From Rhizobium leguminosarum (GTDB taxonomy: Bacteria > Pseudomonadota > Alphaproteobacteria > Rhizobiales > Rhizobiaceae), in assembly GCF_001679785.1 (NCBI RefSeq), contig NZ_CP016286.1:2294001-2358000 (forward strand): a stretch of DNA of 64,000 bases, written 5' to 3'. Shown here one piece after another: positions 16,614 to 26,500 of this stretch; the first letter of the stretch is position 1; each line of letters starts with the position of its first letter. The position numbers and the translations under genes are program-made. The notes beneath the pieces were generated by a model. That model saw only the letters and a list, made by a program, of their open reading frames with translations, ran no database searches and was not told the origin of the DNA.

Positions 16614-17771
16614 ATGAAGCGTGATTGGATAGGAATTCTATCGGCCGCATTGGTCTCGACATGCATTTCCACAAGTGGCTTTGCGGCTGACGAGCTGAAA
16701 CTGAAAGCCATCTCGGACGCCGCGATAAAACCAATCATGGATAAATACGGCATTCCGGACATGGCCGTTGCCATCGCCGTTGACGGAGAGGACCACATCT
16801 TCAACTACGGTGTCGAGTCGAAGGACACGGGCAGGCCCGTCACCTCGGCGACCATGTTCGAACTGGGATCGATCAGCAAAACCTTTACGGTCACCCTCAC
16901 CTCTTACGCGGACGTGACCGGCCGGCTTTCGCTGTCGGACAAGGCAAGCAAATATCTTCCGTCGATGAAGGGAAGGCCCTTCGGCGATGTCGCGCTGATG
17001 AATTTGGGCACGCACACGGCTGGCGGATTTCCGCTGCAAGTTCCCGATGAAGTCAAAACCGAAAAACAGCTGATGGAGTACTTCGCAAGCTGGAAACCCT
17101 CATATGCCGCCGGAACGCACCGAACATACACCAATCCAAGCATCGGCATGCTCGGATATATAACGGCAAAAAGCATGGGCAAAAATTTCGCAGCTCTTGT
17201 GGAAGACCAATTGTTTCCTTCTCTCGGGTTGACGAGCACGTATATCAATGTGCCGAAATCGAGGATGGCCGACTATGCCCAAGGCTACAAGCGAAGCGGC
17301 GAGCCGGCTCGGATGACACCCGCCACTCTTTCGTCCGAGGCCTATGGCGTGAAATCCACAGCAGGCGACATGATCCGGTTTATCGACGCGAATATGGGAA
17401 TGGTCGAATTGGACGATAAGCTCCAGCAGGCGATCACCAATACGCACACGGGATACTTCGATGTCGGCGCGATGACCCAGGGCCTTATTTGGGAACAGTA
17501 TTCCTATCCCGCGACATTGACGACGTTGATGGACAACAATTCGAGCGCGATGCTCAAGACCATTCCCGTCAAGCAACTGATGCCGGCAATGAAACCGCGC
17601 GACGATGTCTGGATCAATAAAACCGGCTCAACGAATGGTTTCGGCGCATATGTCGCGTTCATCCCGAAAGAGCGAGTTGGCATCGTCATTCTGGCCAACA
17701 AAAACTATCCCAATGAGGACCGTGTCTCCGCCGCTTACCAGATACTGACTGAAATAACTTCGGCGCGCTGA
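16614..17771 (+). CDS. ampC: Class C beta-lactamase
   Basis: A 385-residue periplasmic serine hydrolase with a signal peptide (cleavage near residue 24, GFAAD). All three active-site motifs are intact: S86-x-x-K89 in LGSISKTF, Y172-T-N174, and K336-T-G338. Length and motif spacing match AmpC enzymes of Enterobacteria, so penicillin and cephalosporin hydrolysis is likely. Codon use is somewhat less GC-biased than in neighbours. AGGATGAAGAA precedes the ATG. The ampR gene is divergent upstream. Confidence 0.9.
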   Translation: MKRDWIGILSAALVSTCISTSGFAADELKLKAISDAAIKPIMDKYGIPDMAVAIAVDGEDHIFNYGVESKDTGRPVTSATMFELGSISKTFTVTLTSYADVTGRLSLSDKASKYLPSMKGRPFGDVALMNLGTHTAGGFPLQVPDEVKTEKQLMEYFASWKPSYAAGTHRTYTNPSIGMLGYITAKSMGKNFAALVEDQLFPSLGLTSTYINVPKSRMADYAQGYKRSGEPARMTPATLSSEAYGVKSTAGDMIRFIDANMGMVELDDKLQQAITNTHTGYFDVGAMTQGLIWEQYSYPATLTTLMDNNSSAMLKTIPVKQLMPAMKPRDDVWINKTGSTNGFGAYVAFIPKERVGIVILANKNYPNEDRVSAAYQILTEITSAR

Positions 17772-17777
17772 CCCGGT

Positions 17778-17832
17778 AGAGCATGATGCCGAAAAGTGTG
17801 CGCGGTTTTCGGACGACATCATGCTCTAACTA
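17778..17832. repeat. Left half of a two-palindrome intergenic repeat, split by an IS
   Basis: Its AGCATGATGCCGAAAAGTGT start, GCGGTTTTCGG centre and ATCATGCT end match the first palindrome of the intact copy at 34620-34730. It ends in CTAACTA, the target duplication of the inserted element. Confidence 0.85.
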
Positions 17833-19492
17833 GTTTCCGTCCATAAACGCTGGTTTTCTTGAGCTTGCAGCGCACTTGGGTTCCGCTTGGTGGCCGCTTT
17901 GAAGCCATGCGGTGTGGCTCATGGGTGCTAATTGCGGCGGCCAGGATTTCTGGTGGACATGCGCGCATTGGCAACTGCCGGCGTCACGCCGGTCCGGTTT
18001 TGGCTGGCGACATGGGATGTCAGGTCGGCCTGAGGCGGGCGAAGAGGGCGAGATTGTATGCGACCACCGAGGACCAGACATAAGCCTTGAAGTGGTCGAG
18101 CCCACGCCAGGTGCAGCGCCCCAAGCCGTAGGCGCGTTTGAGGCAGGAGATGCCGGCCTCGATGCCGGCGCGGAAGTTGCGCAGCTTGCGATAGACCCAG
18201 CGGCTCTTGACCATGTCTTCGATCCTGAGGCCGCACTTCTTGTGGAAGGCCATGTCGCAGATGCCCCAGGCTTTGGCTCGGCTCAAATTATCGCGGCTGG
18301 CATAGCCGCCGTCGGCCGCCGCCTGACGCGGCGCCTCGCCCCAGATGCCGATGTGGCGTTCCAGCATCGGCAGCAAGCGCTCGCTGTCGGCCGGGTTGCC
18401 GGTTTCGACGACGAGGTCGAGGATCAGCCCGCTTGTGCCGGTGGTCAAATTGATCTTATGGCCATACTCGACGTCGCGGCTGCCTTTGACGATGATGTCG
18501 GCATGCGGCTCGAACAAACTGACCAGCTTGTCGCCAGCCGGCACCGCCTCGCCGGCCAGGACCCGCCGCTCGGTCTGGGCGATGATCCGTTCGATCAGCG
18601 GCTTATAGTGGCGGAGTTGGGCCTGCCAGAGTTCGACCGCCGGGCCCGCCGCCAAGGGCAGTTGCGCCGCCGCCTGTTCGAGATAGCTCAAGGTGGTGCG
18701 CGTGATCCTGAGCAGCGCGCGATAGTGCTGAACTCGTTTCGGACGACCGCGGGTAAATTGGATCGCCCGGGATCGCTTCTTCGCCGCGCGGCAGTGATCG
18801 TGCCATGAGATGGCGCTGCCCAAGGAAGCCGCCTGCTGCAACAGCCGCACCATCACCCGCACGCAGTCCCACAAAAGACTACTGTCGCTCGGTTCGTGCA
18901 TCAGCGCCGAAGTGACGGTGCTGTCGATGCGCACGACCTTGCCGCGTTCCACCTTGTCCTGCCGGGCGCTCGTCAACAGCACGCGATTGATCGCTTCAAA
19001 GGTCCCGGCCCGGATCGCGCTGATCGTCTTGTGCAAGACCGACTTCTTCGGGTTCCACCCCCACGGCAGCCGGGCAAAGGCCCGGAACGAGGCGGAATCT
19101 TCCAGATGAAAGGCCAACTCCTCATAACTCAACTGACGGTGTTGTTTGAGCAGGGCGCAACGCAGCACGGCCTCCGCCGGCAGGCCCTCGCGGCCGGTCT
19201 CCTTGACGCCGTGGCGGCGCAGGTCCTGCGCTACCAGCCCGAGCAGATCACGATGCTCATCCAGCCATTGCGACATGGCTTTCAGCTCGCGGCCGATCTC
19301 GTGTTCGGCGAAAAGATCGAATATATTGGCTTGGACGGTGCGTTCTTGGCGCATTGTCGGCTCCGGCGGTTGCGGGTTTGTCTTTAGAATCAATGGCTTG
19401 ATCTAAAGTATACCTGAAACCGCCGGGCTTTGCCCGTCGCAATATCGCTATTCCTCCAATAATTTCAGTGGTTTACCGTTTGTGGACGGGCA
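17833..19492 (-). mobile_element. Complete insertion sequence, ISNCY-like (about 1.66 kb)
   Basis: The ends are imperfect inverted repeats: GTTTCCGTCCATAAACG at the left and the complement of CGTTTGTGGACGGGCA at the right, sharing CCGTCCA-AAACG. They are flanked by a direct repeat CTAACTA (17826-17832 and 19493-19499). A single DDE transposase fills most of the element. The flanks together rebuild a palindromic repeat present intact elsewhere in the window, which confirms both boundaries. The exact duplication length is 5 to 7 bp depending on how the terminal bases are assigned. Confidence 0.88.
18020..19354 (-). CDS. DDE transposase, ISNCY family
   Basis: A 444-residue transposase. The N-terminal part (EIGRELKAMSQWLDEH) matches the ISNCY/IS1182-like group. 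Catalytic residues are seen in RIDSTVTSALMHE (first Asp), AADGGYASRDN (second Asp) and the NFRAGIEAGISCLKR helix (Glu). I chose the ATG at 19354 because GGAG lies six bases upstream; an earlier in-frame start at 19393 lacks one. No frameshift is visible, so the element may be active. Confidence 0.88.
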   Translation of the reverse strand: MRQERTVQANIFDLFAEHEIGRELKAMSQWLDEHRDLLGLVAQDLRRHGVKETGREGLPAEAVLRCALLKQHRQLSYEELAFHLEDSASFRAFARLPWGWNPKKSVLHKTISAIRAGTFEAINRVLLTSARQDKVERGKVVRIDSTVTSALMHEPSDSSLLWDCVRVMVRLLQQAASLGSAISWHDHCRAAKKRSRAIQFTRGRPKRVQHYRALLRITRTTLSYLEQAAAQLPLAAGPAVELWQAQLRHYKPLIERIIAQTERRVLAGEAVPAGDKLVSLFEPHADIIVKGSRDVEYGHKINLTTGTSGLILDLVVETGNPADSERLLPMLERHIGIWGEAPRQAAADGGYASRDNLSRAKAWGICDMAFHKKCGLRIEDMVKSRWVYRKLRNFRAGIEAGISCLKRAYGLGRCTWRGLDHFKAYVWSSVVAYNLALFARLRPT

Positions 19493-19556
19493 CTAACTAT
19501 GTAATTCAGAACAGGATTGAGATTTTAGACCGACCCGGCCTAAAATCATCCTGTTC
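19493..19556. repeat. Right half of the IS-split two-palindrome repeat
   Basis: It begins with CTAACTA and continues with a hairpin, GAACAGGAT (19509-19517) pairing with ATCCTGTTC (19548-19556) around TTTTAGACC-GGCCTAAAA. It matches the second palindrome of the intact copy at 34620-34730. Confidence 0.85.
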
Positions 19557-19561
19557 TGGCA

Positions 19562-20338
19562 TCAGCGGTCGAAGATATCCCGCCATTGCTTCTCACCGAT
19601 CAGGCAGTCGGTGCCCGTCCCGGCGCCGGCTGTTTTCTGCACCGTCGCCGCCGGGGAAATGCCGCTGATCTCCAGCACCAGCTTGCGGCGCACGGCAACG
19701 GCGAAATCCTCTATTTTGCGGACCGGCAGCACAAAGGCGCCGGGACCGCCGATCACGCAATCCGCATAATATTTGTCGAGCCCGTTGGGCGCATCGGATG
19801 GCCGCAGCATGATGGCGAGGCCATTGATGATCATGCCGGCTTCTATCGCCTTGTCGCGGGCGGGGGTGACGGGATCGCCGGAATTGTTCGGCCCATCGCC
19901 GGAGACATCGATCACCTGCCGCCTGGACTGGAAAGGACTGGAAACGATCATGCTGGCGCCCTGGGCGATCGCGGTGGAGATCGATGTGCGCCGTTGCGTG
20001 GCAATCGGCCGGGCTTCGAGCTTGTCGGCAAAAGCGGCCGCATCCTCTTCCGTCTCGATTACCTGCCAGTCGATCACCGAATCCCGGACGACATAGCCTG
20101 CCCATTCGAAATAGCTGATGGCTATGCGGCCGGTCAGCCCGCCCTGCACCGCGTCGATGAATTCCTTGTGCTTGAGCGCTTCGACATAACCCTCGCGCTG
20201 GATGCCGATCTCCTCGAAATCCATAGACCGCGAGGTGTCGACGGCAAGTACGAGGGTCACATCGACCTCGCTTCCCCCCGCTTGCGCGATGGGGACGATG
20301 CCGGAAAGACTCATAAGCACCGCAAGTGTCGTCAGCAT
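19562..20338 (-). CDS. DUF1194 von Willebrand factor A-like exported protein
   Basis: A 258-residue protein with a signal peptide (LTTLAVLMSLSGIVPIAQA). A VWA-like domain follows, with the MIDAS-type motif LAVDTSRSMD and a later DVSGDGPNNSGD. DUF1194 proteins are exported VWA proteins of unknown function in alphaproteobacteria. A GTG at 20383 gives a 15-residue longer product; I prefer the ATG at 20338, which begins directly with the signal peptide. Its 3' end lies six bases from the right half of the repeat. Confidence 0.82.
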   Translation of the reverse strand: MLTTLAVLMSLSGIVPIAQAGGSEVDVTLVLAVDTSRSMDFEEIGIQREGYVEALKHKEFIDAVQGGLTGRIAISYFEWAGYVVRDSVIDWQVIETEEDAAAFADKLEARPIATQRRTSISTAIAQGASMIVSSPFQSRRQVIDVSGDGPNNSGDPVTPARDKAIEAGMIINGLAIMLRPSDAPNGLDKYYADCVIGGPGAFVLPVRKIEDFAVAVRRKLVLEISGISPAATVQKTAGAGTGTDCLIGEKQWRDIFDR

Positions 20339-20451
20339 TGGCAATCCAATCCCTGCGCCATGCAAGCCTGCGAACTCTAACACAGCTTGGCCGACGCAGA
20401 TCGCTCAGCCGCGCGCGCGGCTTCAATTTTCGGTGATGGAATCGAAAAGCC

Positions 20452-21354
20452 TCAATGCAAGGGAAGCCACAAAGGGTTCTTCCATGCTTTCAGCGCCTCG
20501 AGAAAGACCTGCAATCGGGAGGGCAGGAAGCGGCGCGTAGGATAGACGGCGTGCACGAAAATTTCATCGGACGACCAGTCCGGCAGCAGGCGGACGAGTT
20601 CGCCTCTTCTGATCTGTTCGTCGCAATAGGTCGAAGGCAGCAGGCCGATGCCATGTCCGCGATAGGTGAAGGCGCTCACCGCATCGAAATCCCTGCTCGA
20701 TACCGGCCCCGACACATGCAGGCGAACCGATTTGCGACCGCTCACGAGATGCCATTCCGCCTCGCCGTTGCGGCCGTTCAAAAGCACGCACTGATGGTCT
20801 TTCAGCTCTTCGGGCTTCAAGGGAAGCACCCTGCCCTTCAGATAGTCCGGTGCGGCGACCAGATAGCGCACACTCTTGCCGAGCCGCTGCGCCACGATAG
20901 TCGAATCTTTGAGGTCGCCGAAGCGGATGCCGAGATCGACATTCTCGGCGACTAGATTGAGAAACAGGTTGGTGACGAAGAGATCGATCTGGATATTGGG
21001 ATAGGTCTTCAGGAAGGATGAGATGAATTCGTAGAAGACCTCCTGCCCGAAGATGACGGGCACGGAGATCTTCAGCAGACCTTCCGGTTTTCTCTGTGTC
21101 TCGGTGAGCGCCTGCTCGGCGTCGACGAGATGGGCGAGCGGTTCGCTGCACCTGTCGTAATAGGCCCGGCCCTGCGCGGTCAGGCTCAACTTGCGGGTCG
21201 TCCGCTGGATGAGCGTCACGCCGAGCTGCTCCTCCAGCGACGTCACCTTCCGGCTGACGGTCGATACCGGCATGCCGAGGGAATGGGCAGCGCGGCTGAA
21301 GCTGCCATACTGCGCCACCTTCACGAAAACGGCGATATCGTTCAGATCGGCCAT
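20452..21354 (-). CDS. LysR family transcriptional regulator
   Basis: A 300-residue LysR protein: MADLNDIAVFVKVAQYGSF, then RAAHSLGMPVSTVSRKVTSL for the HTH, and an effector domain to the end. It belongs to the same subgroup as the gene at 2155. It is divergent from the SDR/RidA pair, which it probably controls. The ATG at 21354 is preferred over one eight codons upstream, which would sit inside the palindrome at 21363-21380. Confidence 0.92.
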   Translation of the reverse strand: MADLNDIAVFVKVAQYGSFSRAAHSLGMPVSTVSRKVTSLEEQLGVTLIQRTTRKLSLTAQGRAYYDRCSEPLAHLVDAEQALTETQRKPEGLLKISVPVIFGQEVFYEFISSFLKTYPNIQIDLFVTNLFLNLVAENVDLGIRFGDLKDSTIVAQRLGKSVRYLVAAPDYLKGRVLPLKPEELKDHQCVLLNGRNGEAEWHLVSGRKSVRLHVSGPVSSRDFDAVSAFTYRGHGIGLLPSTYCDEQIRRGELVRLLPDWSSDEIFVHAVYPTRRFLPSRLQVFLEALKAWKNPLWLPLH

Positions 21355-21362
21355 GCGCTCAT

Positions 21363-21380
21363 TTTTGCATGCGTGCAAAA
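21363..21380. promoter_or_regulatory. Palindrome TTTTGCA-N4-TGCAAAA, candidate LysR operator
   Basis: A perfect 7-bp inverted repeat with a four-base centre lies just upstream of the LysR start and about 170 bp upstream of the divergent SDR gene. It fits a LysR autoregulatory site. Confidence 0.4.
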
Positions 21381-21548
21381 GAGAATCCAGATATTTCCAT
21401 CTAATCGGGTAATGGAGTTTTCGCCATATTCACCTTGCGAAAACAACCACAACCCGATGGAGGCGCATTCGCAGCAGCCCCATCTCGAGCGACCCCGCCT
21501 TTGCAACCGCAAGGCCCGCGTTGCCCGAACCAGATTATGGAGATCAGC

Positions 21549-22274
21549 ATGACTACGAGAAAAACAGTCATCGTCACGGGCGCCTCCCAGGGTATCGGAG
21601 CCGGCCTCGTCAACGCCTTCATCCAGCGCGGCTACAATGTCGTTGCCACCTCGCGCCAGGTCAGCGCCTCGGAGGCTTTCCAAGCCTCGGACAGGCTGGA
21701 GCTCGTCGATGGCGACATCGGCGATGCCGAAACAGCAGCGCTGGTGGCAAGGACTGCGATCGATCGCTTCGGCTCGATCGACGCACTCGTCAACAATGCC
21801 GGCATTTTTCTAGCCAAACCTTTTGTCGAGTTCACGATGGCCGACTTCGAGAAATTGTCCTCGACCAATCTCGAAGGCTTCATTCACCTGACGCAGCAGG
21901 TCGTCAGGCAGATGCTTGCGCAGAAAACCGGCGGCAGCGTCGTCAGCATTACCACGCCATTGACCGACCATCCGATCGCCGGCTTTTCCGCCTCGGTTTC
22001 GATGATGACAAAGGGCGGCATCAACGCGATTTCCAAGAACCTGGCGATGGAATATGCGAACGAGCGAATTCGATTCAATATCGTCGCTCCCGGCGTGGTG
22101 GACACGCCGTTGCACAAGGACAATCCAAAGGACTTCCTGAGCACTCTGTCGCCGATGGCAGGCATTTCCAATGTCGAAGAGATCGCCGATGCGGTCGTCT
22201 TCCTCACCGAAGCTCCGCGTGTCACTGGGGAGGTGCTGCACGTCGACGGCGGCGCACATCTGGGCAAATGGTAG
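21549..22274 (+). CDS. Short-chain dehydrogenase/reductase (SDR)
   Basis: A 241-residue classical SDR: nucleotide-binding TGASQGIGAG at about residues 11-20, NNAG at about 83, and a catalytic Ser region around VVSITTPL. The position normally holding YxxxK reads SVSMMTKGG, so the catalytic tyrosine appears to be replaced while the lysine is kept. The start has GGAG six bases upstream. It overlaps the following RidA gene by seven bases. The likely regulator is the divergent LysR. Confidence 0.85.
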   Translation: MTTRKTVIVTGASQGIGAGLVNAFIQRGYNVVATSRQVSASEAFQASDRLELVDGDIGDAETAALVARTAIDRFGSIDALVNNAGIFLAKPFVEFTMADFEKLSSTNLEGFIHLTQQVVRQMLAQKTGGSVVSITTPLTDHPIAGFSASVSMMTKGGINAISKNLAMEYANERIRFNIVAPGVVDTPLHKDNPKDFLSTLSPMAGISNVEEIADAVVFLTEAPRVTGEVLHVDGGAHLGKW

Positions 22275-22756
22275 ACCATGCAAAAGCGCAGGCAGCCGGC
22301 GCGGAACGGCGGCTGCAGGATCTCGGCATCGCCCTTCCCCCACCGCCGACGCCCTTGGGCGCCTATGTCGAGGCGGTCAGAACCGGCAAGCTGGTCTTCT
22401 TCAGCGGCATGCTGCCGGTCGTCGACCGCAAGCCCCGCTATATCGGCCGCGTCGGCGGCGCGCTGACGGCCGAAGACGGTAGGAAGGCCGCCGAGACAGC
22501 GATCCTTAGCGCCCTTGCGGCCGCCAGGGAATATCTCGGTTCGCTGGACAGGGTGGCGAAGGTCGTCAAGCTCGGCGTCTACATCGCCACCGAAGGCGAT
22601 TTTCGCGACCACCCAAAGGTCGCCGACGGGGCATCCGAAATGCTGCTCCAGGTCTTCGGCGAAGACAAACTCTCCGGCCGAATCGTCCTCGGCGTGTCCA
22701 GCCTGCCGTTAGGCGTGCCGATCGAGCTCGAGCTCGTTCTCGAAATCGAAGATTGA
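22268..22756 (+). CDS. RidA (YjgF) family protein
   Basis: A 162-residue member of the RidA/YER057c family, which hydrolyses reactive enamines/imines or acts in catabolic pathways. It shows PLGAYVEAVRTGKLVFFSGMLP and AREYLGSLDRVAKVVKLGVY. It starts within the last codons of the SDR gene (ATG at 22268; SDR stop at 22272-22274). The canonical RidA arginine lies in SGRIVLGVSSLPLGVPIELE as expected for the YjgH-like subgroup. Confidence 0.87.
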   Translation: MVDHAKAQAAGAERRLQDLGIALPPPPTPLGAYVEAVRTGKLVFFSGMLPVVDRKPRYIGRVGGALTAEDGRKAAETAILSALAAAREYLGSLDRVAKVVKLGVYIATEGDFRDHPKVADGASEMLLQVFGEDKLSGRIVLGVSSLPLGVPIELELVLEIED

Positions 22757-22762
22757 ACGGGC

Positions 22763-22782
22763 GGGCGCGCCTCGGCGCGCCC
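22763..22782. terminator. GC hairpin after the SDR-RidA operon
   Basis: GGGCGCGCC pairs perfectly with GGCGCGCCC across a two-base loop, seven bases after the RidA stop. No U-run follows, so it may stabilise the 3' end or act with Rho. Confidence 0.5.
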
Positions 22783-22836
22783 TGCATTCTTGGCCGCCTG
22801 CGCTCAGCGCATTCGCTGGCTTCGCCGCCTACTCCC

Positions 22837-23376
22837 TCACACGGCAATCAACAGCAGCACATAGGCGATCACGCTTACCATCAGCCCACGAAACGCGAAG
22901 GTGACGCAGCGATATTTGTTGCGGGCGATGGCCGAGAGAATGTTGGCGTTTTCGAGATACTGGTCGAAGAGGTAGCGCTCGTCACGGCGTAGCGCGGCCT
23001 CGAAGAACATATCGCGATGATCAGGCCAGGCGCCCCAGAATAGCGAGGTGGAGGTGCCGAGACGCCGCGGCAGCACAACAAGAATTGCCGACAGGATCGA
23101 GAAGACCGAGGCTGCCGCAAGCAGGCCGGAAAAGAGCATGCTGCCCGGCGTGCCGCCGGTGTAACGCCCCAGGCTGAACACGGCCCTCACCTCGCTGGAG
23201 CTCACCAGAAAGGCGAGCATGAAAGTAAAAATATAGGCAGCCTTTTGGTCGGATATCTTGATCTGATCATAAAATATGTCGTTGATTTTCTTGATATGAT
23301 CGAAATACTCGGTGCTGACGTCCCCGCTCGAGGGCTTGCTCAGCATAACCTCAGTGGCATTTTCAAATTCACTCAC
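22837..23376 (-). CDS. Small membrane protein resembling Pycsar (DUF5706) effectors
   Basis: A 179-residue protein. A soluble N-terminal helix region contains HIKKINDIFYDQIKISDQKA. A hydrophobic segment follows (AYIFTFMLAFLVSS), then a second one (LFSGLLAAASVFSILSAILV), a charged middle part with YLENANILSAIARNKYRC, and a C-terminal membrane helix (LMVSVIAYVLLLIAV). The DQKA motif before the first helix and the ILSxIxxxKY pattern before the last are typical of PycTM-type effectors. The GTG at 23376 with GGAG seven bases upstream is the best start; an ATG at 23346 is the alternative. It is divergent from the FecR/CHASE2-cyclase operon, 130 bp away. Confidence 0.6.
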   Translation of the reverse strand: MSEFENATEVMLSKPSSGDVSTEYFDHIKKINDIFYDQIKISDQKAAYIFTFMLAFLVSSSEVRAVFSLGRYTGGTPGSMLFSGLLAAASVFSILSAILVVLPRRLGTSTSLFWGAWPDHRDMFFEAALRRDERYLFDQYLENANILSAIARNKYRCVTFAFRGLMVSVIAYVLLLIAV

Positions 23377-23506
23377 CTGAATACTCCATACCCTAAAGTG
23401 TTTCCCTGATATTACACTTGACGACGAAAGCAAGAACACGTGCGCAACATACTTGACTTTTCCACTCTACACGGACAAAGGGGAAGTGGGGTATGGGGTC
23501 GAGGAC

Positions 23507-26500
23507 ATGCGGGGTTATTCCAGTAACATCAGTCGCGTCGGCATGGCGCTGGCGTTTGCCGTGCCCGGTTTCGGGCTGCCGGCGATGGCCGATCCCGTGC
23601 CGCGTGCCACGCCGGTCGCCGGCTCCGTCATCGCCCGCAAGATCGGCGAGGAAGTCCGCTTCATCGACGTGTCGGACTGGCGCGTCGTCGACATCAAGCA
23701 GGATCTTTTGACCGGCGACGTGCTGCGCACCAACGCCAACGGTCAGCTCGCCATCGTTTTTTCCGACCACACTCAGGTCCGCCTCGGCCGCAATTCCTCG
23801 CTGCAGGTCAAGAAGATGGCTGCCGGCGGCGATACCGTGCTCAATCTCCAATCCGGCACCATCTGGGCACGCGCCGAGCGCGGTGGCCAGGGCCTGACGG
23901 TGGAAACACCGGCCGCCGCCGCCGCTATCCGCGGCACGGACTGGACGATGACCGTCGAGGGCGCCAAGACCTCGATGATCGTGCTCGAAGGCCGCGTGGC
24001 GCTCAGCAACCCGCAGGGCAGCGTCGAGGTGAACGAGGGCGAAGGGGCGGTCGCGACCATCGGCCAGGCGCCGAGCAAGGTCATCAGCGTCAATCCTGAC
24101 GACCGCGAACAGATGCTCTTCTATCTGGACCTGCGCGACGGCTTCGACCTGATGCCGACTTCGCCGCTGCGGGCCGACCGCATGGCGACCGAACGCCGCC
24201 GCCTGTTAGGGCTGCCGCCGGAGCGCCGCACCACCGAAGATTGGCTGGAACTTGCCGAAGTGCAGAGCGCCTTCGACGGACGCCAGGCTGCAGCCGCAAC
24301 GCTGCAGAATATCCGCGGCCGCAAACTGACGGCAGCCCAGCAGGCGCGCGTCGACCTGATCGACGCCACCATCGCCGGCTCGGAAAAGCGTTATGGCGAT
24401 GCCGCCAAGCTCTTCCAGAAGGCCCTGCCGCATCTCGACCCGACACGCCGCAACATGGCCCAATATGGCGGCTATTTCGCCCGTTCGCTGGCCGACCCCG
24501 CCCATGCCGAACCGCCGCCGGCCAACACCACCGGCCCCTACGGCGCGATCATGCAGGCATATACCGCTGGCTTCCTTGAGAATCCGCGCGCTGCGATCGA
24601 TATCATCAGGAAAGCGGAGCAGCGATACCCCGGTGATCCGACCCTGCCGGCGGTCCGCGCCCAGCTGGCGCAGCTCACCGATGACCGTGAGCAGATGAAG
24701 GAAGCGATAGAACGCTCGCTGTCGCTCGACCCTGATCATCCGATGGCGCTCTCCGCCCGTGCAGGCTACAAGGCAAGTTATGAAAGCGATATCAACGGCG
24801 CGCTCGCGGACCTGAACCGCGCCATCGCGCTTGCCCCCGGCGCCTCAGGCACGCTGAATTCTCTCGGCCTGCTGCAAGGCTCGCGCGATGCCAATGGCGA
24901 AGCGGAAAAGGCCTTCAAGAAGGCGATCGAGCTCGATCCGCAGGACCCGTTGCTGCGCGCGAATCTCTCGATCCTTTATCTCGATCAGGGGCGCATGAAG
25001 GAAGCCAAGCACGAGATCGACACGGCAATTGCACTCGATTCATCCTTCGATATTGCCCTGCTCGCCCGTGGCCGATACTACCTGCAAACTGGCGAGCGCG
25101 ACAAGGCGCTGCAAGATTTGCTCGCCGCCGGCACCGCCAACCCGGCGCATTCGCAATCACAGCTGATGCTCGCCGCCGCCCATTACGAAAAAGGCGACCG
25201 CATTCCTTCCCAGCAGGCGCTCGACAATGCCGACCGGCTCGACAACAACGACCCGGTTATCTCGGCCTTCCGCACCGCCGTCGATATCGACGACTACGAC
25301 GCCGACGGCGCGATCCGCAACGCGCAGGAATTCCTGCGCCGCTCGCGCGCCCGCGGCGGCGATTACAGCGGCCTCGGCGCCAATGCGAGCGCCGGTTCGA
25401 CACTGAATGACGCCTTCCGCCTGCAAGGATTGGATGCCTGGGGCCGCTACTACGGCGATGCCGTCTTTGATCCCTTCAACGGCACCGGTTATATCGATCA
25501 ATCGATCAAAGGCAGCATCTTTCCTTTCGTCAACGCGACTAGCTTCAGCGACGACAATATCATCCAGAACCGCGGCAACGCGTCGAGCTACTCATCCTTC
25601 ATCCAGGGCCTGCTGCTTTCGCCGCACATGCTTTCCGGCCGTTCGCGCTCGGCAACGCTGTTCGATGTGCCCTTCATCGAAGGTTCGCTCGGCGGCGGCA
25701 TCAACAGTGTCGACGGCCATACGAGACGCATCGGCGAGGCCGATATCCAAGGTTATTCGAACGCGACGATCCCGATCAGCTTCTATGGCAACTTGACCTG
25801 GGAAGAGCTGGCGCTCGACCGCGACTACCAGGATTTCGGCGGTGTCCAGACGGACAACAAGCTGCTGAGCGCCAACGGTTATCTGACGGCAACGGTCACG
25901 CCTGATGATCGCGTGGTAGCCTTCGTCAACCATGGCAAGAATGATGGAGCGCTGAGCGCCTTGTCGTCAAACACCGGGTTCATGGAACTCCTGTTCCGTG
26001 TCCCTATCCCGCTGCCTCTTTACACGACAGAGGAGACTCTACGAGAAAGCACATATGCCGGCATCGGCTGGAGCCACACGTTTGCGTATGAAAACGTGTT
26101 GAATGGAGCACTGCTTTATTCGGGAAGCAAATCGAATACGAACAGCGTGCTTGATGTCGACCTGGACCCAGTGTTTATCGGCAGAGGGGTTCCCTTCATC
26201 ATTCCCTTTACCAACGTCACTCAGGAGACCGAATCCCAAACCTATATCGGCGCTTTGAGCCATTCCATAGGTGCCGGGCCTTTGACCTTTCGCTACGGCA
26301 TCGAAGGCGGCTGGTTGGATGCCAGCAGCACGGTCGATACGACGCTCCTAGGCTTGACAGCTCCTACCGATCGTACCGAGAACACCATCGATATCGGCCG
26401 CGGCTATATCGATGTGCTGCATGAGATCACGCCGGACCTCAAGGGCGAATACGCCTTGTTCGCCACGCGCCTGGAGGGCGATGGCATCGACATCAGCCGG

